Source: Chryseolinea lacunae
Lineage (GTDB): Bacteria > Bacteroidota > Bacteroidia > Cytophagales > Cyclobacteriaceae
Length of the DNA stretch: 64,000 nucleotides
Assembly (NCBI RefSeq): GCF_016735595.1
Contig: NZ_JAERRB010000014.1
Span: 1 to 64,000 of the forward strand
Direction of reading: 5' to 3'
Below the pieces are notes generated by a model. The model did not search any database. It worked only from the letters and a program-made list of their open reading frames with translations, and was not told the origin of the DNA. Of this stretch, positions 1 to 9,690 are shown in pieces (positions within the stretch are counted from its first letter, which is position 1; the number at the start of each line of letters is the position of its first letter). A program made the translations under genes and the position numbers.

Positions 1-223
1 CCTAATTTCGTTTTGATTAACTTAGATTCTGTTCTCATTTTTCTGACAGTTTAAAGGGTTTGACTTTAGATAGTTTGCACTTCTAAGTTAACCCAACTGT
101 CAGATTAAGTCGGAACTACTACAACTTAACCAAAATCTAAGTCCACATTATGAATTAATTAACGACTGTAATGATTCAGTACTCTACAAGGATTAAGATT
201 AAGTCTGACTGCTTCACCCAGAG

Positions 224-952
224 CTAAGGAGGAGTTAAATTCATTTTCTTTCTCAGGTACGCGATCCATTTCTCAGTGTTTTCTTCAACTTCCTTCACAG
301 ATTGATGGGGAAATTTTTTCGAAACGTATTCAGAAAAACTAGTTCTCAACTTCGCATCTTCCCATTCCATAATCGACATACTTAACATTGGCCAAATCTT
401 AGATTGCACCATAAATCCAAACAATGGCAAATAGGGAGGTGCATAATAAAACGAATTCTCTATCAATTCATCATACAGCTGTTTGTTGAGCGCCATCTTC
501 ATGTCTCGCACAACATCAAAAAATATTCTCAACTTTCCGCCTTCCCTGATTGCTGTCGCAAGCGCTGGCATTCCTTTATCCTGAAAAAATGTAAACAAGT
601 AGTCACCAAATCCGGGCTCGGTAAGATCGCATAGATCCTGGCCATAAAATAAATACTCTTCTTTAAACCGTTCGAGAGAAAAATCTGATAGGGTCTTTTC
701 TATCACAAAATCGATGAGCTCTTTTTCCTTTTCAATAATTTGATCGATGGTTGGGCCTTGTTTCTTTCCAGATGAAAAAACAACATATCGAGGTTTGGAA
801 AATAACTCAAAATAATAGCTCTTAAAGAAAATAGTTTTTCGATCATAGGTTACATGCACGTATAGAGGATGCGTAAGTTTCCCATGAAAATGAACCTTCT
901 TCAGTCTATCGTTCAGAAAAATCTTATAACTGACCTTGTAGGTTTTGCTCAT
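224..952 (-). CDS. Hypothetical protein of the integrative element
   Basis: This is a 242-residue soluble protein with no family I recognise with confidence. The first 60 residues (with a strand-like HPLYVHVTYDRKTIFF stretch) faintly resemble the arm-type DNA-binding N-terminus of Bacteroidota tyrosine integrases, but no integrase core or catalytic R-H-R-Y set follows. Acidic and aromatic residues dominate the C-terminal half. It lies in the AT-rich element next to the serine recombinase and is read away from it, so it is probably element cargo or an accessory gene. Function is unknown. Confidence 0.6.
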   Translation of the reverse strand: MSKTYKVSYKIFLNDRLKKVHFHGKLTHPLYVHVTYDRKTIFFKSYYFELFSKPRYVVFSSGKKQGPTIDQIIEKEKELIDFVIEKTLSDFSLERFKEEYLFYGQDLCDLTEPGFGDYLFTFFQDKGMPALATAIREGGKLRIFFDVVRDMKMALNKQLYDELIENSFYYAPPYLPLFGFMVQSKIWPMLSMSIMEWEDAKLRTSFSEYVSKKFPHQSVKEVEENTEKWIAYLRKKMNLTPP

Positions 953-1161
953 CCGCTGTTATTTGACCTGGACTCAAAATATCAGTTTATTCAAATCAAT
1001 CCAAAATAAATCATTTTGAATTATCATAGGGTAATTCAAAGAGCCATTTAAGCTAATTAGATACAAGTTTAGTTAAAAATATTTGTTATCAAAACAAAAC
1101 TTTTTAACTTAGCGTTTAAACGGTACCCCTTGTCATGCGCAAGGCGGATGAAGGGTGCCAA

Positions 1162-1320
1162 ATGGAGAAAATTACGCCAGAAAAAGTAGTACAAATGCTC
1201 AAAGCAAAGGGCATGGAAGTGTCCCTTGAAGAGGCTACTTCTATACTTAAGTTTCTCCAACTACTTGCTGATGCCGTGGTGTCTCAATATCTGGGCAGAG
1301 AATGCAAGGAGCATAAATGA
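1162..1320 (+). CDS. Small recombinase-associated protein, 52 residues
   Basis: The frame opens at 1135, but the ATG at 1162, preceded by an AAGGGTG purine stretch, gives the compact product MEKITPEKVVQMLKAKGMEV and onward, and I prefer that start. The product is short and helical, with a VSLEEATSILKFLQLLADAVV core. It ends only 25 bases before the recombinase start, so the two are probably co-transcribed. From memory, similar small proteins precede recombinase genes in other Bacteroidota elements; a recombination directionality or regulatory role is possible, but nothing in the sequence proves it. Confidence 0.6.
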   Translation: MEKITPEKVVQMLKAKGMEVSLEEATSILKFLQLLADAVVSQYLGRECKEHK

Positions 1321-1345
1321 TTTATTAATCTAAAGTGTTGTGCGC

Positions 1346-2965
<1,620 letters not shown>

Positions 2966-2983
2966 AAATGGAAATACCCCCAA

Positions 2984-3022
2984 AATAAAAAAATGCAGGA
3001 ATACTTTCCTGCATTTTTTTTA
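2984..3022. terminator. Bidirectional intrinsic terminator
   Basis: The stem ATGCAGGAA/TTCCTGCAT (2993-3001 and 3006-3014) has an A-tract on its left and a T-tract on its right, so it can stop transcription in both directions. It ends the SIMPL-domain gene on the minus strand and would shield tRNA-Pro from readthrough. Confidence 0.8.
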
Positions 3023-3042
3023 AGGCACTGAAGGCGAGAACC

Positions 3043-3726
3043 CTACTTTATCTCGAATTGCGCCACAATCTGCGCCTTCAGTTTTATCTTCTTGAACCCG
3101 ATTTCAGGCTCACCGGAATTGCCGGCCAGGTCGCCTCCTTTGAACATCGCATTTGCATACACGGGCTGAACGGGCTCATTATCCCAATCGCGCACCATGA
3201 GCGGCTTGCCCGCCTCGGCGCCGATGGATTTCAAAAGTGTTTGGGCTTTGGCCTGGGCGGCTTGTAACGCTTTCACTTTCAGGTCGATTTTGTATTTCTC
3301 GATGTCGGTGTGGCTCACGCGGGTGAGGTCGAGTTGTTCCACTTTCACGGGCTCGAGTTTCACCAGGAATTTTTCCAGTTCGGCGGCGCTGGTCAACTTC
3401 AGCTCGTAGGACTTTTCGCGGAACGCATCTTTTTCTTTGCGGCCCAGTTTGCCGAGTTGTGAGCCGGCATCGGCCAGCGTAAGATTTTTGCGGTCAACGC
3501 CGGCGGCCTTCAGGGCTGCCATAAAATCCTGGTCGAGTTTTTCGAGTTGCACTTTGTTACGGTTCTCTTCGAATTCGCGCAGGCGGATGAACAGGAAGAT
3601 TTCGTTTGGTTCAATTTCCAATTGTGCCGAGCCGGGCACTTCAATAAAATGTTCGCCTTTAAAAACATCCTGGCCAAAGGTGGTGGCGACAGAGAACAGA
3701 AAAATAAAAAAAATCGGGAATCGCAT
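3043..3726 (-). CDS. Secreted SIMPL (DUF541) domain protein
   Basis: The product is about 227 residues and begins with the signal peptide MRFPIFFIFLFSVATTFGQ when started at the ATG at 3726; the frame opens ten codons earlier, but this start gives a clean signal sequence. The rest matches the SIMPL/DUF541 family: an IEVPGSAQLEIEPNE opening strand, alternating helices (ALKAAGVDRKNLTL) and a C-terminal IVAQFEIK strand. Family members are periplasmic or surface proteins linked to stress tolerance; the molecular role is unknown. It is a single gene on the minus strand with its own terminator. Confidence 0.8.
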   Translation of the reverse strand: MRFPIFFIFLFSVATTFGQDVFKGEHFIEVPGSAQLEIEPNEIFLFIRLREFEENRNKVQLEKLDQDFMAALKAAGVDRKNLTLADAGSQLGKLGRKEKDAFREKSYELKLTSAAELEKFLVKLEPVKVEQLDLTRVSHTDIEKYKIDLKVKALQAAQAKAQTLLKSIGAEAGKPLMVRDWDNEPVQPVYANAMFKGGDLAGNSGEPEIGFKKIKLKAQIVAQFEIK

Positions 3727-3843
3727 AGTTGTATTTGTTTGATGGATTAGACACAAAACCCTTGCCTAAAGTGGTAACGCAAACTCAAAAATGATGGACA
3801 ACTGCGGTAATGCGCTGATCTACAGAAACAATAAAAAAATAAA

Positions 3844-3871
3844 AAGGCCGATGTCACGCGACACCGGCCTT
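3844..3871 (-). terminator. Terminator of the ahpC-ahpD unit
   Basis: The hairpin AAGGCCGATGTC/GACACCGGCCTT (one wobble pair, loop ACGC) is followed on the minus strand by a T-rich run (complement of about 3829-3843). It lies just after the stop codon of the AhpD-like gene. Confidence 0.75.
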
Positions 3872-3892
3872 CTCTTAACAAACTAAAACTCC

Positions 3893-4489
3893 TTAATAAA
3901 TAATCTTGCTCACACTGGTGATAACAGACGCGAGACGCACGGCTTCAAAAATCCGTTCTTCTTTGCTGCCCAGCTCAATGAGCGAAGCCTCATGCGACTT
4001 CACACACAGCTCGCAGCCGTTCACCGCGCTCACGGCCAGGCTCATCAGCTCAAAGAATTCTTTGCCGCCTACAGGTCTGCCCATGATGTTCATCTTGATG
4101 CGTGCAGGGATCTCGTTGTATTTTTCCTTGTTCACAAAATGACGGAACCGGTAAAACACATTGTTTGCGCTCAGCAGCGAGGAGCAACCTACCGCTTCGG
4201 CAATTTCTTCGGCCGACGCCCCTTCTTCCTGGGCGTTGGCGGCGAAAAAGGTGCGCAAAACGGGGTTCCCGGCATTCACTGCCAACGCCACCCCAAGCAC
4301 TGCAATCTCTTTCTTGGTGAGAAACTCGCTTTCGAAAGAGTTCTTGAAATTGATTTTCAGGTCGGCCAGGTAGCGCGACTTGCCATTTTCCAGCAGGTCG
4401 AGCGATTGGGTTTCGTATCCCTTGTCGAGTTTCAGAAAGTCGAGGAATTCCTGCGTGCTTTCCGAATACGTCGTTGTTGTTGATTCCAT
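3893..4489 (-). CDS. ahpD: AhpD-like alkylhydroperoxidase (carboxymuconolactone decarboxylase family)
   Basis: This 198-residue protein has the AhpD-type redox motif NGCELCVKSHE, with Cys159, Cys162 and His166. In the family, the CxxC pair with a nearby histidine and glutamate reduces oxidised AhpC or peroxides directly. A second family repeat is visible around residues 60-115 (KEIAVLGVALAVNAGNPVLR and onward). It lies 55 bases downstream of the peroxiredoxin gene on the same strand, with a terminator behind it, so the two form a peroxide-reducing pair. The start ATG at 4489 gives MESTTTTYSESTQ. I assign ahpD from motif and context, as sequence alone does not prove which reductant feeds it. 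Confidence 0.85.
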   Translation of the reverse strand: MESTTTTYSESTQEFLDFLKLDKGYETQSLDLLENGKSRYLADLKINFKNSFESEFLTKKEIAVLGVALAVNAGNPVLRTFFAANAQEEGASAEEIAEAVGCSSLLSANNVFYRFRHFVNKEKYNEIPARIKMNIMGRPVGGKEFFELMSLAVSAVNGCELCVKSHEASLIELGSKEERIFEAVRLASVITSVSKIIY

Positions 4490-4544
4490 GATTTGTTTTG
4501 CTTATTGAACTGAAATAGATTCCAGAGACGCGAGGGGAATTGTA

Positions 4545-5102
4545 CTACACCTTCAGCGTTTCTTTTCCTTTTTCCCAGTTGCAAGGGCAAAGCTCGTCGG
4601 TTTGAAGCGCATCGAGCACGCGGATCACTTCTTTCACATTGCGGCCCACGTTCAGGTCATACACACTCACCCAACGCACGATGCCCTGAGGATCGATGAT
4701 GAAGGTGGCACGGTATGCGATTTTCTCTGTAGGCTCCAGGATGCCAAGGTCTTCAGCCAACGACTTCGAGGTGTCGGCCAGCATGGGGAACTTCAGGTCT
4801 CTCAGGTCGTCGTGATTTTTTCTCCAGGCCAGGTGAACAAATTCAGAATCGGTCGAAGCGCCGATGAGGTTGGCACTGCGGTCGCGGAACTCGCCATAGC
4901 TTTTGTTAAATTCTGCAATTTCGGTAGGGCACACAAACGTGAAATCCTTGGGCCACCAGAAAAGCACGGTCCAGCGTCCTTCGTCGTTGATGAGGTCTTC
5001 CGAAGAGATGTCAAAAAATTCTTTTCCTTTTTCGAGCGATACAACAGCCGACTTTTTGAAAGCGGGGAACGGTTGTCCAATAGATAAGATGCCTTTTGTC
5101 AT
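4545..5102 (-). CDS. ahpC: Peroxiredoxin, AhpC/TSA family
   Basis: This peroxiredoxin of about 185 residues reduces hydrogen peroxide and organic peroxides in the cytoplasm. The peroxidatic cysteine is Cys58 in FTFVCPTEIAEF, preceded by the typical WPKDF segment. The resolving cysteine lies in the C-terminal LCPCNWEKG motif near residues 172-174. The preferred start is the ATG at 5102 (MTKGILSIGQPFPAF); the longer frame from 5138 would overlap the promoter. It is followed by ahpD and faces oxyR, the arrangement expected for OxyR control. Confidence 0.92.
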   Translation of the reverse strand: MTKGILSIGQPFPAFKKSAVVSLEKGKEFFDISSEDLINDEGRWTVLFWWPKDFTFVCPTEIAEFNKSYGEFRDRSANLIGASTDSEFVHLAWRKNHDDLRDLKFPMLADTSKSLAEDLGILEPTEKIAYRATFIIDPQGIVRWVSVYDLNVGRNVKEVIRVLDALQTDELCPCNWEKGKETLKV

Positions 5103-5231
5103 GAGGTTAGAAAATTTTTTAGTGATTGATTCTGACAAAAATAAGATGAATTGAGTTATAAATTTTATCGATATTTACTATTCGGATATATATGTGGTCT
5201 ATTACAACGTTTTAAATACACGCGCAATCGT
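5103..5231. promoter_or_regulatory. Divergent ahpC/oxyR control region
   Basis: This is an AT-rich 129-base region between the divergent starts. On the minus strand a perfect Bacteroidota -7 element, TATTTTTG (complement of 5136-5143), lies about 34 bases before the ahpC start; no clear -33 TTG was found. CTAT and ATAT half-site-like words around 5178-5192 may belong to an OxyR site, but I cannot fit the full four-part OxyR consensus. Confidence 0.5.
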
Positions 5232-6152
5232 ATGAACCTCCAACAACTCGAATATATTGTCGCCCTCGACATCCATCGAAACCACGCCAAGGCTGCTGAA
5301 CATTGTCATGTGACCCAACCCACGCTCAGCATGATGGTGAAAAAACTCGAAGACGAACTCGACGTCAGGATCTTCGACAAGGGGCAGCCCCTCAAGCCCA
5401 CACCCGCCGGCGAAATGATTGTGTCGCGGTCGCGGCAAATCCTTCAGGACATAAAAAACCTGAAGGAATTTATTCGCAACGAAAAAGATTCTATCGAGGG
5501 TGAATTCAGGTTGGGTGTTATTCCCACGCTGGCGCCCTACCTGTTGCCACGTTTCCTCAACGGCTTCCTGGAAAAAAATCCGGGCACATCGTTCACCGTC
5601 ATGGAGTTGCAAACCCAGGAAATTATCCGCCTGCTCAAAACCAACCGCCTCGACATCGCCATCCTCGTTACACCCATCGACGACCGCGAGATACGCGAGG
5701 TGCCCGTGTTTTATGAGCCCATTCTTCTCTACACCTCCGAAGGTCTCAAATACTATCAGCAGGACAAGGTGAACCTGAAATCGCTCACCTACGACAACCT
5801 GCTGATGCTGGAAGAGGGACATTGTTTCCGCGGCCAGGTAGAGAACCTGTGTTCGGCCAAGGGCAAAAAGGTGCATCACCAACTCAACTACCAGAGCGGT
5901 TCGTTCGAAACGCTGAAGGCCATGGTAGACAACAACTACGGCTACACGCTCATTCCCGAACTGTCGGTGAATGTGAAAAGCAAACATGTGAAACACTTCA
6001 TGTCGCCCGAGCCGGTGCGCGAGGTAAGCCTGGCTGTGCACCACGGGTTTGTGAAAGAAATGCTGTTGTCGAAACTGCGCGACGCCATCCTCAAATCCAT
6101 CCCCGCGCACTTCAAGAAAAACGAAAAATACGTTCGCGTCCGCTGGAACTGA
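5232..6152 (+). CDS. oxyR: Hydrogen-peroxide sensor OxyR (LysR family)
   Basis: This 306-residue LysR-type regulator senses peroxide by disulfide formation and activates peroxidase genes. The N-terminal winged helix-turn-helix (about residues 1-60) contains HVTQPTLSMMVKKLEDEL, and the effector domain follows from about 90. The diagnostic pair is present: Cys198 and Cys207 in EGHCFRGQVENLC, with the same eight-residue spacing as Cys199/Cys208 of E. coli OxyR. The start is the ATG at 5232 (MNLQQLEYIVALDIHRNH); the upstream in-frame ATG at 5151 would add a non-conserved tail. It is divergent from ahpC-ahpD, its likely targets. Confidence 0.92.
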   Translation: MNLQQLEYIVALDIHRNHAKAAEHCHVTQPTLSMMVKKLEDELDVRIFDKGQPLKPTPAGEMIVSRSRQILQDIKNLKEFIRNEKDSIEGEFRLGVIPTLAPYLLPRFLNGFLEKNPGTSFTVMELQTQEIIRLLKTNRLDIAILVTPIDDREIREVPVFYEPILLYTSEGLKYYQQDKVNLKSLTYDNLLMLEEGHCFRGQVENLCSAKGKKVHHQLNYQSGSFETLKAMVDNNYGYTLIPELSVNVKSKHVKHFMSPEPVREVSLAVHHGFVKEMLLSKLRDAILKSIPAHFKKNEKYVRVRWN

Positions 6153-6201
6153 TGCGCTAATGGCTTGATTTTGAGGATTCTGATATTCGTGATTTTAACG
6201 A

Positions 6202-6245
6202 ACTTTCAATAAGTATTGAAAGTTTCAAAACTTTTAATACATTTG
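6202..6245 (+). promoter_or_regulatory. Promoter with overlapping palindromic operator for the GbsR gene
   Basis: A perfect palindrome ACTTTCAAT-AAGT-ATTGAAAGT lies at 6202-6223. Its right arm contains the TTG (6216-6218) that would serve as the -33 element, and a perfect -7 element TACATTTG follows at 6238-6245 with a 19-base gap. A repressor bound at the palindrome would cover the -33 region, which fits autoregulation by the GbsR protein encoded next. The predicted transcription start falls at or next to the ATG at 6252. Confidence 0.6.
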
Positions 6246-6251
6246 ATCCGT

Positions 6252-6755
6252 ATGAAATACAAGGAAGCCAAGGAAGAGTTGATACAGGCCTGGGGAAACC
6301 TGGGGTACAGCTGGGGTCTGAACAAAACCATGGCCCAGATTCACGCCTTGCTCATGATTTCCACCAAGCCCCTCTCCACGGAAGACATCATGGAAGACCT
6401 GAACATTTCGCGCGGCAACGCCAACATGAACATCCGCGCGCTGCTCGACTGGCGCATCATCTACCGCATCTCGGTGCCCGGCGACCGGAAGGAATATTTT
6501 AAGTCTGAGAAAGACATTTGGGCGCTGGCCCGCCAGGTGGCGAAGGAGCGGAGAAAGCGCGAACTGGAACCTATCCTGAAAGTGCTCAAATCGGTGAACG
6601 AAGTGCAAGCCGATGGCACAGACGAAACAAAAGAACTGAAGAAAGTAGTGAAAGACCTGAAAAACTTTGCCGAAAAATCAGACAACCTGCTGGAAGCCTT
6701 CGAAAAATCGGAGGAGAACTGGTTCTGGAGCACGGTGGTGAAAATGTTCAAGTGA
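6252..6755 (+). CDS. GbsR/MarR-type transcriptional regulator
   Basis: This regulator of 167 residues has a winged helix-turn-helix near residues 30-90 (STEDIMEDLNISRGNANMNI), followed by a charged C-terminal helical region (KELKKVVKDLKNFAEKSDNL). The layout matches the GbsR branch of the MarR superfamily, whose known member controls osmoprotectant genes; here the ligand is unknown. The ATG at 6252 is chosen because it gives MKYKEAKEELIQAWGNLG, the usual family opening. It leads a same-strand group with a membrane protein, a DCC-family protein and a TIGR01777 epimerase, which are probably its targets. Confidence 0.8.
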   Translation: MKYKEAKEELIQAWGNLGYSWGLNKTMAQIHALLMISTKPLSTEDIMEDLNISRGNANMNIRALLDWRIIYRISVPGDRKEYFKSEKDIWALARQVAKERRKRELEPILKVLKSVNEVQADGTDETKELKKVVKDLKNFAEKSDNLLEAFEKSEENWFWSTVVKMFK

Positions 6756-6815
6756 GAGCATTTTTTTTACCTTGAATTTTCAATATTTTCTGAAAATACA
6801 AAATATATAAACATT

Positions 6816-7187
6816 ATGAAATACGTCGACCTCGCCATCCAAACCCTGCTTTTTCTCGCCGCCGCCGGGGTAGTGATCACGCATTTTGGAGCGCCAGATT
6901 GGGAGATGGGCATTTTGTTGGTACAGATCCTGCTGGGGCCGTGGCAATTGCTCGGTTCCCTGGCAGCTGTTCTTTTGCGCACCCGCCAACATGAATTGAA
7001 AGTGCCGCACCTGGCCATTTCGTGGATATACATCTTTGTGCTTTTGGTGGTTAGTCGCGATCACGTGTCTGTGATGCTGGTCACCGTTCCGGCCTGGCTG
7101 CTGGCGGCCTATTATTATGTGGTCACCTGGAAAGTGGCGCTCCATCGCAAACACGATGGCAAATTTCTTCCTCATCTCAGTTTCTAA
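6816..7187 (+). CDS. Small integral membrane protein, function unknown
   Basis: This 123-residue protein has about four hydrophobic helices (near residues 5-22, 30-52, 65-80 and 84-106) and a basic C-terminal tail. I do not recognise a named family. It lies 60 bases after the GbsR gene, and its stop codon overlaps the next start (TAATG at 7185-7189), which points to translational coupling with the DCC-family protein. Confidence 0.7.
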   Translation: MKYVDLAIQTLLFLAAAGVVITHFGAPDWEMGILLVQILLGPWQLLGSLAAVLLRTRQHELKVPHLAISWIYIFVLLVVSRDHVSVMLVTVPAWLLAAYYYVVTWKVALHRKHDGKFLPHLSF

Positions 7188-8005
7188 TGGCATTGCATAT
7201 GAAAACCCTGAAGAACCACATCATCCTCTACGACGACGAATGTCCCATGTGCGATTTATATACTCGCCAGTTTGTGCGCACCGGCATGCTCGACCAAAAC
7301 GGCCGCGCACCCTACGCGCAGGCCGACGCGCTCCACCTGGCGTTGGATAAAGAACGGGCACGCAACGAGATTGCTATGGTCGACACCGAGAGTGGCGAGG
7401 TCGTTTATGGCATCAACAGCTTTTTCAAAATCCTGATCAACCGTTTCCCTGCGCTGGAATTTTTGTTCCGGTGGAAAATATTTCAATGGCTGGCGGCACG
7501 CGTCTATGCTTTCATATCCTACAACCGGAAGGTGATCGTTCCTTCCACACGACCTCAAGCCCTTTGCACGCCCGATTTTAAACTCACCTATCGCATTGCC
7601 TACATCGTCTTTACGTGGCTGTTCACATCCGTCATACTCAACGCCTACACGCAGCACCTCGCGCCACTTGTTGCCCCCAGCAACCTCACACGCGAACTTG
7701 CGGTGTGTGGTGGACAAATTCTGTTTCAGGGTTTTGTTGTAGCGTTGCTCTACAAAGATCGGGTGGTTGAATACCTGGGCAACATGATGACGGTTTCTTT
7801 TATAGGCGCATTGCTGTTGCTGCCCGGGCTCTTGTTCACCCAAGCCGGCGAAGTTTCGGCCTGGGCACACACGGCGTGGTTTATGATGGTGGTAACGATC
7901 ATGTTTCTGGAACACTGGCGTCGCGTGAAACTTTTGCGCTTGCCGGCAAACATTTCCATGAGCTGGGTTTTCTACCGCGTTCTGGTGTTGAGTATCATTC
8001 TTTAA
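7187..8005 (+). CDS. DCC-family (DUF393) protein with membrane domain
   Basis: This 272-residue protein opens with a DCC-type thiol-disulfide module: the YDDECPMCDLYTRQF motif near residues 14-28 carries the D-x-x-C-x-x-C signature of the family. After about residue 125 come four or more hydrophobic segments (for example RIAYIVFTWLFTSVILNAY), so it is a redox-motif domain fused to a membrane domain. The start at 7187 overlaps the previous stop; the ATG at 7199 (MKTLKNHIILYDDECPMC) is an equally good start. Substrate is unknown. It belongs to the GbsR-led cluster. Confidence 0.75.
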   Translation: MALHMKTLKNHIILYDDECPMCDLYTRQFVRTGMLDQNGRAPYAQADALHLALDKERARNEIAMVDTESGEVVYGINSFFKILINRFPALEFLFRWKIFQWLAARVYAFISYNRKVIVPSTRPQALCTPDFKLTYRIAYIVFTWLFTSVILNAYTQHLAPLVAPSNLTRELAVCGGQILFQGFVVALLYKDRVVEYLGNMMTVSFIGALLLLPGLLFTQAGEVSAWAHTAWFMMVVTIMFLEHWRRVKLLRLPANISMSWVFYRVLVLSIIL

Positions 8006-8015
8006 TCTAAGAGTT

Positions 8016-8930
8016 ATGAATAAAGTAATTCTGGCCGGTGGAAGTGGATTTCTTGGTTCCGTGTTGGCCCGCTATTTTGCCACACGCGCCAAACACGTGG
8101 TGATTTTTAGTCGCAAGCCCCAGCCCGCCGTGGGCAACATCAACACGGTGCAGTGGGATGCGAAACAATTGAACAACACCTGGGTGCGCGAACTGGAAGG
8201 CGCCGATCTGCTCATTAACCTCACGGGCAAAAATGTGAACTGCCGCTACACGGAGGCGAACAAAAAAGAAATTCTAGAATCACGACTCGATTCCACGAAT
8301 GTGCTGGGCCTTGCCCTGCAGCAGCTACAACAACCTCCCCGCGTGTGGATACAAAGTGCGTCCGCAACATACTATCGCCACGCCGAAGACCGTCCCATGG
8401 ACGAGACCACGGGCGAAGCCGGCGAAGGATTTTCGGTGGATGTTTGCAAGGCATGGGAAAAAACATTTGCCGACCAGATCGCACCGCGCACACGAAAAGT
8501 GCTGCTTCGCGTTGGCATTGTGTTGGGCATGGGCGACGGCGCATTTCCCCGCATGCTGAACCTGGTGCGTGCAGGGTTAGGAGGGCGTCAGGGCGATGGC
8601 CATCAGCTCATCAGCTGGATTCATGAAAAGGATGTCGCGCAAATCATGCACTGGCTCTATCAACACGAAACGCTCGACGGCATGTTCAACGTCACGGCGC
8701 CACAACCGGTCACGAACGCGGTGTTTATGGACACCCTTCGCCGGATTTGCAAAATGCCATTTGGTCTTCCTTCTCCCGGTTGGTTGCTGAAACTTGGCGC
8801 GGGGGTTATCGGCACGGAAACCGAACTGATCTTGAAGAGCCGCTGGGTAATTCCGAAACGCTTGCAGCAGGAAGGCTATATGTTTGCTTTCCCTACGCTT
8901 GAAGGGGCATTGAAGGATATTGTAGGATGA
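8016..8930 (+). CDS. TIGR01777-family NAD-dependent epimerase/dehydratase
   Basis: This 304-residue atypical short-chain dehydrogenase of the YfcH/SDR39U1 group has the nucleotide-binding glycine motif LAGGSGFLGSVLARYF at residues 5-20. The INLTGKNVNCRY and IQSASATYY segments correspond to the family's cofactor and active-site strands, and the C-terminal FGLPSPGWLLKLGAGVIG segment is typical of the group. Substrate is unknown across the family. It is the last gene of the GbsR cluster, starting 10 bases after the DCC gene, and a terminator follows at 9003-9034. Confidence 0.85.
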   Translation: MNKVILAGGSGFLGSVLARYFATRAKHVVIFSRKPQPAVGNINTVQWDAKQLNNTWVRELEGADLLINLTGKNVNCRYTEANKKEILESRLDSTNVLGLALQQLQQPPRVWIQSASATYYRHAEDRPMDETTGEAGEGFSVDVCKAWEKTFADQIAPRTRKVLLRVGIVLGMGDGAFPRMLNLVRAGLGGRQGDGHQLISWIHEKDVAQIMHWLYQHETLDGMFNVTAPQPVTNAVFMDTLRRICKMPFGLPSPGWLLKLGAGVIGTETELILKSRWVIPKRLQQEGYMFAFPTLEGALKDIVG

Positions 8931-9002
8931 TTGGCCAGGCCCGGGTTTGAAAATCGATGAAAGGGTGATGCAAAGGCCTTAGGGGCCACCGCGAAGAGAA
9001 AG

Positions 9003-9034
9003 AAAGCCGTTCCGACCAATCGGGGCGGCTTTTA
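9003..9034 (+). terminator. Terminator after the GbsR cluster
   Basis: The hairpin AAAGCCG/CGGCTTT (9003-9009 and 9026-9032) has inner complementary bases and a short T-run. The TATATTTG at 9034-9041 just behind it could be a -7 element for the sigma-factor gene, but it has no matching -33 TTG. Confidence 0.6.
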
Positions 9035-9121
9035 TATTTGTTTGAAAATCTGTAAATCTTGTTGTAACCATTCGTATGCCTCCCGGTAACTAACACGAAA
9101 TTGACAAAACGCATAGAGTTG

Positions 9122-9658
9122 ATGACAGACGAAACCATCATGGAGGCCGTGAAAAGCGGGGATCTTCAACAGGCATCTATGCTGTTTGAGCGCTATCACA
9201 AGCGCATCTTCAATTTCCTGGCGCGGCTGGCCATGGACCGCGCGCTGGCCGAAGATCTGACACAAAATGTTTTTTTGAGGATCATCAAATACCGGAACAG
9301 CTATCGCGAAGGCGCGCGCTTCCAGTCGTGGATCTATCAGGTGGCCCGCAACGTGTTTTCGGATCACTATCAGGCACACAAAAACAAGTATTCGGATTTT
9401 GTAGACGTAGACAAATTGAGAGACAACATGGCCGAAGCAGAAGACGAACAATGGGACGAGAAGGAGAAACTACTGCACCGTTCGATGGCACTGCTCGCAG
9501 ACGAACAACGCGAGCTGCTGATTTTGACGCGCTTTCAACACATGAAATATGAAGAGGTGGCGCAGGTGATGAACACCACCGTGGCAAACATAAAAGTGAA
9601 AGTGCACCGCGCCATTGCCAAGCTGCGCGAACACTATTTTGAATTGGAAAAGAATTGA
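9122..9658 (+). CDS. ECF-type RNA polymerase sigma factor
   Basis: This sigma factor of 178 residues directs RNA polymerase to a stress or envelope regulon. Region 2 is seen in AMLFERYHKRIFNFLARL and in the RFQSWIYQVARNVFSDHY core (about residues 20-95); region 4 lies near residues 120-175 (ALLADEQRELLILTRFQHMK, then VANIKVKVHRAIAKLRE). The ATG at 9122 is preferred over an in-frame TTG at 9101. The anti-sigma gene follows after 32 bases, and two DUF4097-type secreted proteins come next, so the operon probably codes for its own regulator and outputs. Confidence 0.9.
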   Translation: MTDETIMEAVKSGDLQQASMLFERYHKRIFNFLARLAMDRALAEDLTQNVFLRIIKYRNSYREGARFQSWIYQVARNVFSDHYQAHKNKYSDFVDVDKLRDNMAEAEDEQWDEKEKLLHRSMALLADEQRELLILTRFQHMKYEEVAQVMNTTVANIKVKVHRAIAKLREHYFELEKN

Positions 9659-9690
9659 TTACTGAATTGCCTTTGGGCGAACGACTAGAT

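Noticed and set aside
5178-5192. CTAT/TATA words in the ahpC-oxyR gap as a member of the CTAY-N7-RTAG operator set
   Set aside because: The spacing and the right arm do not match (CTAT-N7-TATA), so it is not counted with the four sites.
5202-6110. Long minus-strand frame opposite oxyR
   Set aside because: It is the antisense of a clearly identified gene in GC-rich DNA, and the product is His/Phe-rich without a family.
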